A stretch of 64,000 nt of DNA, taken from the NCBI RefSeq assembly GCF_003610995.1, contig NZ_CP032543.1, positions 1,488,001 to 1,552,000 on the forward strand. The letters are read 5' to 3'. A model generated the notes under the pieces. The model made no database searches. It was given only the letters and a program-made list of their open reading frames with translations, and was not told where the DNA came from. Of this stretch, positions 54,440-64,000 are shown piece by piece. The translations under genes were made by a program, and so were the position numbers. This stretch comes from Streptomyces griseus subsp. griseus. GTDB lineage: Bacteria; Actinomycetota; Actinomycetes; Streptomycetales; Streptomycetaceae. How positions within the stretch are numbered: the first letter of the stretch is position 1; each line of letters starts with the position of its first letter.

Positions 54440-55585
54440 ATGGATCTGGCGCAGACGGAACGGACCGAGACGCTGCGGGCCGAGGCGCGGGGATGGCTGC
54501 GCGCCCATGTGCCCGCCCGGCCGCTCCCCTCCCTGGAGACCGCCGAGGGGTTCGCCGCGCACCGGGAGTGGGAGGCCGAGCTGCACGCGGGCGGGTGGTC
54601 GGCGGTCGCCTGGCCCGAGGAGTACGGGGGCCGGGGCGCGGATCTCTTCGGGTGGCTGTCGTTCGAGGAGGAGTACTGGGCGGCGGGCGCCCCCGGCCGG
54701 GTCTCGCAGAACGGGATCAGCCTCCTCGCCCCGACCCTCTTCGACCACGGCACCGCCGAGCAGCGGGCCCGGGTGCTGCCCCCGATGGCGGGCGGCGAGG
54801 TGATCTGGGCGCAGGCCTGGTCGGAGCCGGAGGCCGGGTCGGACCTGGCGGCGCTGCGGTCGCGGGCGGTGCGGACGGAGGGCGGCTGGCTGCTGTCGGG
54901 GCAGAAGACGTGGTCGTCGCGGGCGGCGTTCGCGGACCGGGCGTTCGGGATCTTCCGTACGGACCCGGGGGCGGTGAAGCCGCACCAGGGGCTCACGTAC
55001 CTGATGTTCGGGCTGCGGGAGCCCGGGGTCACGGTCCGGCCGATCGGGCGGCTGGACGGGAAGCCCGCGTTCGCCGAGGTCTTCCTGGACGAGGTCTTCG
55101 TACCGGACGCGGATGTCATCGGGGAGCCGGGGCAGGGCTGGCGCATCGCGATGTCGGCCACCGGCGACGAGCGCGGCCTCGCCCTCCGCTCCCCCGGCCG
55201 CTTCCTGGCCGCCGCCGACCGGCTGACGTCCCTGTGGCGGGAGGCGGGCGACCCTGCGGACACGGCGGTGCGCGACCGGGTGGCGGACGCGGTGATCGGG
55301 GCACGGGCGTACCGGCTGTTCACGGCCGCCTCGGCGTCCCGGTTCGCGGCGGGGGCGGCGCTCGGGGCGGAGTCCAGCCTGAACAAGGTGTTCTGGTCGC
55401 AGTTCGACATCGCGCTGCACGAGACGGCACTCGATCTGCTCGGCCCGGACGCGGAGGCGGCGGACGGGGCGTGGGCGGAGGGGTACGTGTTCGCGCTGGC
55501 GGGGCCGGTCTACGCGGGGACGAACGAGATCCAGCGCGACATCATCGCCGAGCGGCTCCTCGGTCTGCCGAAGGGACGGCGCTGA
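54440..55585 (+). CDS. fadE30: Acyl-CoA dehydrogenase, FadE30-like
   Basis: A 381-residue FAD-dependent acyl-CoA dehydrogenase. Motifs: WSAVAWPEEYGGRGADLFGW, the FAD-binding WAQAWSEPEAGSDLAAL and SGQKTWSSRAA, and the C-terminal GPVYAGTNEIQRDIIAERLL. The usual catalytic glutamate of short-chain enzymes (YEGT) is alanine here (YAGT), as is common in steroid-type enzymes. FadE30 dehydrogenates HIP-CoA, the first step of C/D-ring degradation. The start at 54440 has GGAAGG upstream. It is coupled to the next gene by a 1-base overlap (TGATG). Confidence 0.88.
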   Translation: MDLAQTERTETLRAEARGWLRAHVPARPLPSLETAEGFAAHREWEAELHAGGWSAVAWPEEYGGRGADLFGWLSFEEEYWAAGAPGRVSQNGISLLAPTLFDHGTAEQRARVLPPMAGGEVIWAQAWSEPEAGSDLAALRSRAVRTEGGWLLSGQKTWSSRAAFADRAFGIFRTDPGAVKPHQGLTYLMFGLREPGVTVRPIGRLDGKPAFAEVFLDEVFVPDADVIGEPGQGWRIAMSATGDERGLALRSPGRFLAAADRLTSLWREAGDPADTAVRDRVADAVIGARAYRLFTAASASRFAAGAALGAESSLNKVFWSQFDIALHETALDLLGPDAEAADGAWAEGYVFALAGPVYAGTNEIQRDIIAERLLGLPKGRR

Positions 55586-56571
55586 TGCCGTTCCTCCTGG
55601 ACGACGAGCAGCGGGAGTTCGCGCGCTCACTGGACGCGCTGCTGACGGCGGCCGACACACCTGCGGTCGTACGGGCGTGGGCCGCCGGGGACCACGGACC
55701 GGGGCTGGCCCTGTGGCGGCGGCTCGCGGACGCGGGGGTGTTCGCGCTGGCGGTTCCGGAGGCGTACGGGGGCGTGGGTCCGCTCCCGGTGGAGACGGCC
55801 GTCGCGTTCGTGGAGCTGGGCCGCCACGGGGTGCCGGGGCCGGTGGTGGAGAGCGTGGCGGCGGGGGTGCTGCTGGGGGCGGTGGGCGGGCCGGTCGCCC
55901 AGGAGTGGTTGCCGAGGATCGCCTCCGGTACGGCGGTGGTGACGCTGGTCCTGGAGGGGTACGGGCCGTACGCGCTGGACGCGGACGCGGCGGACGCGGT
56001 GTTCACGGCGACCGGGGACGGGCTGCGGCTGGCACCGGGGCACGGAGAGCCGACGCGCTCCATGGACCCGGCGCGGCGGCTCTTCCGGCCCGGGGCGGGC
56101 GGCGAAGGGGTGGCGGCCGGTCCACGGGTGCGCGAGGCGGCCCGGGCGGCGGGCACCTGGGCCACGTTCGCGACGGCGGCCCAAGCGCTGGGCTGCGGCG
56201 AGGAGTTGCTGCGGGCGACGGTGGCGTACGCCAAGCAGCGCACCCAGTTCGGGGTGCCCGTCGGCTCCTTTCAGGCCCTCAAGCACCGCCTCGCGGACAC
56301 CCTGCTCGGCCTGGAGTTCGCACGCCCGTTGCTGTACGGGGCGGCGGTGGAGCTGGCCGAGGGGACGCCCGGCGCCGGGGCGGCGGTAGCGGCGGCGAAG
56401 GTGGCGACGGGCGAGGCCGGGTACGCGGCGGCCCGCACCGCGCTGCAACTGCACGGCGCGGTGGGGTACACCGAGGAGCTGGACCTCGCGTGGTGGCTGC
56501 GCCGGGCCCGGCCGCTGCGGGACGCGTGGGGGACGCCGTCGGCGTGCCGGGGGCGGGTGCTGGCGAGGTGA
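55585..56571 (+). CDS. Acyl-CoA dehydrogenase small-type subunit (FadE33-like)
   Basis: A 328-residue acyl-CoA dehydrogenase, shorter and more diverged than the upstream one. It starts MPFLLDDEQREFARSLDALL. The C-terminal half keeps family motifs: TVAYAKQRTQFGVPVGSFQA, LADTLLGLEFARPLLYGAAV and TALQLHGAVGYTEELDLAWW. Steroid acyl-CoA dehydrogenases work as alpha2beta2 heteromers encoded by adjacent genes, so it is likely the partner of the upstream protein or a FadE33-type subunit of the later steps. No fadD3 ligase or further fadE gene follows. Confidence 0.82.
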   Translation: MPFLLDDEQREFARSLDALLTAADTPAVVRAWAAGDHGPGLALWRRLADAGVFALAVPEAYGGVGPLPVETAVAFVELGRHGVPGPVVESVAAGVLLGAVGGPVAQEWLPRIASGTAVVTLVLEGYGPYALDADAADAVFTATGDGLRLAPGHGEPTRSMDPARRLFRPGAGGEGVAAGPRVREAARAAGTWATFATAAQALGCGEELLRATVAYAKQRTQFGVPVGSFQALKHRLADTLLGLEFARPLLYGAAVELAEGTPGAGAAVAAAKVATGEAGYAAARTALQLHGAVGYTEELDLAWWLRRARPLRDAWGTPSACRGRVLAR

Positions 56572-56676
56572 GGCGAGCTGATCTGTACGCCGGGTTCGGT
56601 CGCCCTCCAGCGGGCACGTCCGCCGGAACACCCCCTCAGGCCCCCGGCGGCTCAGGCAACCGGCCCCGGAGCACCG

Positions 56677-57159
56677 TCACTTCCGGCGTACCGTCCGCAG
56701 CGGCTGCCCCGGCCGCCAGGACTGGATGACCAGTTCCTCGTCGTCCAGCCCGATCCGGACCGCCTCCGTCAGCTCGGCCCGGAAGAGGAGGAACGGTTCG
56801 GGCGGAGTGGCGTCGTCGACGAAGCGGGCGAGGTAGGCGGGGTCGGTGATCTCCACGGCCCGCCCGCTGACGCGGACATCGCCGTCGTTCATCTCGGCGT
56901 CGGGCCCCGGGTTGGCGTGGAACGCGAAGCGGGGATCGCGGCGCAGGTCCAGGGCCTTGCGGGAGTCCGGCATCATGCCGAGCAGCAGTTCACCGAAGCG
57001 GAAGTCGGCCTCCAGGCCGGTGACCCGGGGCGCCCCGTCCTTCCGCACCGTGGCGAGGACATGGTGCTTGTAGAGCTGGAAACGGCGGCGCACGGTGTCG
57101 GCGAAGGCGGGCTCGGCGGTGCTGAAAGCGCCCCAGGAGAGCGGTGAGGAAGACGTCAT
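56677..57159 (-). CDS. Pyridoxamine 5'-phosphate oxidase-like flavin-binding protein
   Basis: A 160-residue split-barrel protein of the PPOX superfamily. The barrel starts FQLYKHHVLATVRKDGAPRV, continues LLLGMMPDSRKALDLRRDPR and VRVSGRAVEITDPAYLARFV. Relatives bind FMN or F420; which one applies here is not clear from the sequence. The start at 57159 is chosen; ATG 57168 three codons upstream is equally possible. It lies downstream of hutD in the same direction with 63 bases between. Confidence 0.82.
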   Translation of the reverse strand: MTSSSPLSWGAFSTAEPAFADTVRRRFQLYKHHVLATVRKDGAPRVTGLEADFRFGELLLGMMPDSRKALDLRRDPRFAFHANPGPDAEMNDGDVRVSGRAVEITDPAYLARFVDDATPPEPFLLFRAELTEAVRIGLDDEELVIQSWRPGQPLRTVRRK

Positions 57160-57222
57160 GACCGCCATCGAACACCCGATACCCGACACCTTCTGTCCGG
57201 TTTCGCCGACCGTCTCTCCCAC

Positions 57223-57780
57223 TCACACGTCCGAGAACGTGATGACCACCGCCTGGCCCATCGTCCGCAGCACCCCGGGCGATCCGCCCTCGGCCAGCAC
57301 CGCGTCGTAGCGGTCGAGTCGGATGTCCGTCCCGTCGAGTACGGCCCCGTCGTCGAGGGAGAGGGCCAGCACCGCGCCGCCCGGAGGCGCCATCAGGCGT
57401 ACGGTGCCGCAGACGACCGCGGTCTCCGCCCGCGTACGCCCCCTGCGGTGCATGACGTTGAGGTTGACGACGGGTCCGGCCAGCAGGAAGCCCTCGGTGG
57501 GCCGGTCGCCGGGGAAGTCGTGCGGCCACAGCGGCTCGTCCACGATGTGGTGCTCGCCGCCGACGACCAGGTCCATACCCGCGCCCTCGACGACGGTCAG
57601 GGTGCGGTCCACCCCGGGGAAGTCGGAGAACGGCCCGTCGGCGGTGACGTCGGCGAGGCTCACCCGCCACTCGAACCCGTCAGCCTCTCCAGGAGAGGCG
57701 GCGACCTCACGGGTGAGCCCGCCGCCGTTCTTCCAGGCGACGGGCGTACGGTCGGCGGCGCGCAGGATCCGGGCGGTCAT
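57223..57780 (-). CDS. hutD: HutD-family protein
   Basis: A 185-residue cupin-like protein of the HutD (Ves) family. Family features: TPVAWKNGGGLTREVAASPG at the N-terminus and WRVSLADVTADGPFSDFPGV. HutD proteins accompany histidine-utilisation genes in Pseudomonas and are thought to act as a governor; no hut genes are nearby here. It overlaps the upstream vWA gene by 4 bases (ATGA), so the two are translationally coupled, which may say more about its role than the hut name. Confidence 0.85.
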   Translation of the reverse strand: MTARILRAADRTPVAWKNGGGLTREVAASPGEADGFEWRVSLADVTADGPFSDFPGVDRTLTVVEGAGMDLVVGGEHHIVDEPLWPHDFPGDRPTEGFLLAGPVVNLNVMHRRGRTRAETAVVCGTVRLMAPPGGAVLALSLDDGAVLDGTDIRLDRYDAVLAEGGSPGVLRTMGQAVVITFSDV

Positions 57781-58526
57781 CGGACGATCCCCTGGGCCTC
57801 GGCGGCGGCCAGCCAGGACGGGAATTCGGCGACCAGCCGGTCGTACAGCTCGGCGTCCGGCACCTTCCGGGGGTCGAGGCCCGCGTGGAAGTACCCGGCG
57901 TTGTCGACGGCCCGCTTGGCGGGGACGGCCAGCTCGTCCAGCTTGCGCAGGAAGTCGAACTGGCGGCTGCGGGTGTCGCCGAAGCCGATGAACTGCCAGA
58001 ACAGCGGCAGCTTCGCCGCCTTGCAGAGGTAGCGTTCGGCGGCGAGCTTGCTGGTGGGCCCGCCGTCCGTCTGGAAGACGACCAGGGCGGGTTCGGTTGA
58101 GCCGCTGTCGAGGTAGTGGTCGATGACCTCGTCCATGGCGACGTGGTAGTTCGTGCGGCCCATGTGCCCGAGGTTCGCCACGATCTTGTCGATGATGCCG
58201 TGGTGCTCGCTCAGCCCGGCCTCCCCGAACCCGTCGATATCGGTGGAGAAGAAGACGACGGGGACGCGTCCGTCGTCGTCGAGATGGGCCGAGAGGCCCA
58301 GCACCCGGTCGGCCAGCGCCTGGACGGTGCCGTCCTTGTAGTAGTCCCGCATCGAGCCGGAGTAGTCGAGGACCAGGTAGACGGCGGCCCGCCGGCCGTT
58401 CAGTCCGTGCTTCTCCAACGAGACGCCGGCGCTCTTGTAGAGGCTGACGAGGCCGGGAGCCGCCTCCTGGACCTTGGTCAGGCTGATGGCCGGGCCGGTG
58501 GCGGCCGCCGTGTTCACGCCGTGCAT
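57777..58526 (-). CDS. VWA-domain (TerF-like) protein
   Basis: A 249-residue von Willebrand factor A domain protein of the tellurite-resistance/TerY-TerF type. The metal-ion-dependent adhesion site is VYLVLDYSGSMRDYYKDG (DxSxS at about 55-59), with the later Thr/Asp in VFQTDGGPTSK. The N-terminal linker (ISLTKVQEAAPGLVSLYKSA) is typical of the family. No ter genes are nearby. The start at 58526 has an AAGGGGGG ribosome binding site; longer in-frame starts run into the promoter gap. It is divergent from the rhomboid gene. Confidence 0.88.
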   Translation of the reverse strand: MHGVNTAAATGPAISLTKVQEAAPGLVSLYKSAGVSLEKHGLNGRRAAVYLVLDYSGSMRDYYKDGTVQALADRVLGLSAHLDDDGRVPVVFFSTDIDGFGEAGLSEHHGIIDKIVANLGHMGRTNYHVAMDEVIDHYLDSGSTEPALVVFQTDGGPTSKLAAERYLCKAAKLPLFWQFIGFGDTRSRQFDFLRKLDELAVPAKRAVDNAGYFHAGLDPRKVPDAELYDRLVAEFPSWLAAAEAQGIVR

Positions 58527-58698
58527 GGCGCCCCCCTTCGTGCGGTCCGTGCTCTTCGGACCAGAGCTTAGGGCCTGTCGTCGAACTGCCGTGTGCCCCA
58601 GCGGCGCCCCCGGCTCCGGAGTGCTCGGCACCGGTTCGCTATCTTGATCGCCGCCGACCACACCGGCCCCGCATCGCACCCCAGTGAAGGAGCCGGTC

Positions 58699-59607
58699 AT
58701 GGAGGCCGCCGCCACCACGTGTTACCGCCATCCCTCGTACGAGACGTATGTCCGCTGCACCCGCTGCGAGCGCACCATCTGCCCCGACTGCATGCGCGAG
58801 GCCTCGGTCGGCCACCACTGCCCGGAGTGCGTGCAGGAGGGACAGCGCTCGGTGCGGCGGGCCCGGACCGTGTTCGGCGGTGCGGTCTCCGGGGCGCCGG
58901 CTCCGGTGGTGACGTACGTCCTGATGGCGCTGAACATCCTGGTCTACCTCGGCGAGGTGGTGCGGCCCGAGATCGTGGACCGGTTCGCGGTGCTCGGTGC
59001 CGCGCTGACCGGGCCGGGCGGGGAGCAGTACTACTACCGGGGCGAGACGTACGTCGGGTACGAGCTGACGGGCATCGCGGACGGCGAGTGGTACCGGCTG
59101 GTGACCGGGGCCTTCCTGCATCTGCCGCCGGACGCCTCGTTCGGCGTGATGCACCTGCTGTTCAACATGTTCGCGCTGTGGAACATCGGCCGGGTGGTGG
59201 AGGGGCAGCTCGGCCGGGCCCGCTATCTGGCGCTGTATCTGCTGTCGGCGGTGGGCGGTTCGGTCGCGGTGTATCTGCTGGCCCCGGACACCTCCACCGT
59301 GGGCGCCTCGGGTGCTGTGTTCGGTCTCGCCGCGTCGTACTGGGTGATCAACCGGCGGCTCGGCCGGGACATGGCGGCGGTGAACCGGTTCATGGCCGGG
59401 TTTCTGCTCTGGATGGTGCTCTCGGCCCTCTTCACCTCGTGGCAGGGGCACCTGGGCGGACTGCTGACCGGGGCGCTGGTGACGTACGGACTCGCCTACG
59501 CGCCGGCGAAGCTGCGGACCGGGCCGGTGCAGCTGGCGGGCGGGGTGGTGCTGGCGGGCCTGTTCGCGGTGGCGGTGGCGGTGCGGACCTCGGCTTTGAC
59601 CGGCTGA
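58699..59607 (+). CDS. Rhomboid-family intramembrane serine protease with zinc-finger N-terminus
   Basis: A 302-residue membrane protease. The N-terminal 50 residues form a B-box-like zinc-binding motif (CTRCERTICPDC, then CPEC). Six or more membrane helices follow. The catalytic serine is in VGASGAVFGLAASY and the histidine in WQGHLGGLLTGAL; MHLLFNMFALWNIGRVVE is the rhomboid HxxxN motif. The start at 58699 has AAGGAG 6 bases upstream. It cuts membrane substrates that are not identified. It reads towards the convergent gltD gene. Confidence 0.94.
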   Translation: MEAAATTCYRHPSYETYVRCTRCERTICPDCMREASVGHHCPECVQEGQRSVRRARTVFGGAVSGAPAPVVTYVLMALNILVYLGEVVRPEIVDRFAVLGAALTGPGGEQYYYRGETYVGYELTGIADGEWYRLVTGAFLHLPPDASFGVMHLLFNMFALWNIGRVVEGQLGRARYLALYLLSAVGGSVAVYLLAPDTSTVGASGAVFGLAASYWVINRRLGRDMAAVNRFMAGFLLWMVLSALFTSWQGHLGGLLTGALVTYGLAYAPAKLRTGPVQLAGGVVLAGLFAVAVAVRTSALTG

Positions 59608-59762
59608 GCCCGGACAAAGGAGCTGCCCCCGGACGCGCCACGGCGCCCACTGAGTCCGGTCGGGGACAGGCGGGCGCCGCGTTCAGTTCCGTACGCCGTT
59701 GTACGGGACGTCTGTGTGGGGCTCCCCCGGGCCGCGTGGACCAGGGGGAACCCGGGTGGTGC

Positions 59763-61215
59763 TCAGACCAGCAGAGACCGGTCCGTCGGGCGGATCGGAG
59801 CCGGCAGTGCGCTGGTCCCGGTCAGGAAGCGGTCCACGCCGCGGGCGGCGGAGCGGCCCTCGGCGATCGCCCAGACGATCAGCGACTGACCGCGGCCCGC
59901 GTCACCGGCGACATAGACGCCGTCGACGTTGGTCGCGTAGCTCTCGTCGCGGGCGACGTTGCCGCGCTCGTCGAGCTCCAGACCGAACTGCTGGACCAGA
60001 CCGTTGGACTGGTCGGTTCCGGTGAAGCCCATGGCGAGGGTGACGAGCTGCGCGGGGATGCGCCGCTCCGTGCCGGGCTTCTGCTCCAGCTTACCGCCCT
60101 TGAACTCGACCTCGACCAGGTGGAGGGCCGCGACGTTCCCGTCCTCGTCGCCCTCGAAGTGGGTGGTGGAGACGGAGTAGACCCGCTCGCCGCCCTCCTC
60201 GTGCGCGGAGGTGACCTTGTAGAGCATCGGGAAGGTCGGCCACGGCTGGTTCGCGTTCCGGTCCTCGCCCGGCTTCGGCATGATCTCCAGCTGGGTGACG
60301 GAGGCCGCGCCCTGGCGATGGGCGGTGCCCACGCAGTCGGCGCCGGTGTCGCCGCCGCCGATGACGACGACGTGCTTGCCCTCGGCGGTGATCGGGGGAA
60401 CGGTGAGGTCGCCCTCCTGCACCTTGTTGGCGAGCGGCAGGTACTCCATCGCGAAGTGGATGCCGCCCAGCTCACGGCCGGGGACCGGCAGGTCGCGGGA
60501 GACGGTGGCACCGGCCGCGATGACGACCGCGTCGTAGCGGCGGCGGAGCTTGGCGGCGTCGATGTCCTGGCCGATCTCCACCCCCGTGCGGAACTTGGTG
60601 CCCTCCAGGCGCATCTGCTCGATGCGGCGGTTGATGTGCGACTTCTCCATCTTGAACTCGGGGATGCCGTAGCGGAGGAGGCCCCCGATGCGGTCCGCGC
60701 GCTCGTAGACGACGACGGTGTGGCCGGCCCGGGTCAGCTGCTGGGCGGCGGCGAGTCCCGCCGGGCCGGAGCCGATGACCGCGACGGTCTTGCCGGAGAG
60801 GCGCTCGGGCGGCTGCGGGGTGACGTCGCCGCTGTCCCACGCCTTGTCGATGATGGCGACTTCGACGTTCTTGATGGTGACGGCCGGCTGGTTGATGCCG
60901 AGGACGCACGCCGACTCGCACGGGGCCGGGCAGAGCCGCCCGGTGAACTCCGGGAAGTTGTTCGTGGCGTGCAGCCGCTCGGAGGCGGCGGTCCAGTCCT
61001 CGCGGTAGGCGTAGTCGTTCCACTCGGGGATGAGGTTCCCCAGCGGGCAGCCGTTGTGGCAGAACGGGATGCCGCAGTCCATGCAGCGGCCGGCCTGCTT
61101 GCTGATGATCGGGAGCAGCGAGCCCGGAACGTAGACCTCGTTCCAGTCCTTGACGCGCTCGGCCACGGGGCGGGTCTGGGCGACCTCGCGTCCGGTGGTC
61201 AGGAAGCCCTTGGGG

Positions 61216-61223
<8 letters not shown>
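59763..61223 (-). CDS. gltD: Glutamate synthase small subunit
   Basis: A 486-residue FAD/NADPH and iron-sulfur subunit of GOGAT. The N-terminal cysteine motifs are [20 protein letters not shown] and [14 protein letters not shown] (two 4Fe-4S sites). The first nucleotide fold is [18 protein letters not shown] and the second is [19 protein letters not shown]. The end region [20 protein letters not shown] binds FAD. It passes electrons from NADPH to GltB for glutamate synthesis from glutamine and 2-oxoglutarate. Its start overlaps the gltB stop by 8 bases. Confidence 0.97.

Positions 61224-64000
<2,777 letters not shown>

Overview
The window is high-GC Streptomyces chromosomal DNA. It shows strong GC bias at third codon positions, frequent GTG starts, ATGA or GTGA overlaps between genes, and Tat and lipoprotein exports. 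The gene order (rpsA, HrpB helicase, polA, liv operon, pdtaR, pyk, 5'-nucleotidase, chorismate mutase, gltD-gltB) matches what I remember of the conserved core of Streptomyces chromosomes. No phage, insertion sequence or CRISPR array is visible.

Layout. 1-14.7 kb is housekeeping: the 5' part of rpsA, a methyltransferase, an HrpB-type helicase, a DUF3068 protein paired with a 45-residue membrane peptide that starts with TTG, a secreted lytic transglycosylase, a DUF4184 membrane protein, polA, a frameshifted FdhF/YdeP oxidoreductase and a hotdog thioesterase. 15.4-21.2 kb is a complete five-gene branched-chain amino acid ABC transporter (livJHMGF) ending in a perfect terminator. 21.2-26.9 kb holds the ANTAR response regulator pdtaR, a tRNA with a CAA anticodon but a short (class I) variable region, the decayed remains of a LAGLIDADG-like protein, pyruvate kinase, a SIMPL-domain protein and a Tat-exported 5'-nucleotidase.

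27-38.5 kb is more accessory. It has an orphan pair (PLP decarboxylase plus lysine/ornithine-type N-monooxygenase) with no acyltransferase or siderophore synthetase nearby, and two cysteine-free ArsR paralogues flanking a SulP transporter, a HATPase protein and a short PhnA protein. Aminopeptidase N, an aquaporin-family channel, chorismate mutase and an AraC regulator follow. The AraC gene is divergent from a GH35 beta-galactosidase. 40.4-44.5 kb carries a trypsin-like protease, a zinc metallopeptidase-like protein, an ankyrin protein and a VOC-GNAT fusion.

44.6-56.6 kb is best read as a steroid C/D-ring (HIP) catabolic locus: SDR, echA20, ipdA, ipdB, ipdC, then fadA6, kstR2, ipdF, fadE30 and a second acyl-CoA dehydrogenase. 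Its two divergent promoter regions share a 17-bp operator core that closely resembles the mycobacterial KstR2 box. The locus is split by an intergenic-repeat cluster, a DEAD-box helicase and a cold-shock gene. The window closes with a PPOX-like protein, HutD, a vWA protein, a rhomboid protease and glutamate synthase (gltD, then gltB running off the end).

A recurrent oddity is that several otherwise intact genes (FdhF-like, SulP, PepN, beta-galactosidase twice) are broken by single-base shifts. Most lie in C or G runs, which points to consensus errors at least as much as to real pseudogenes.
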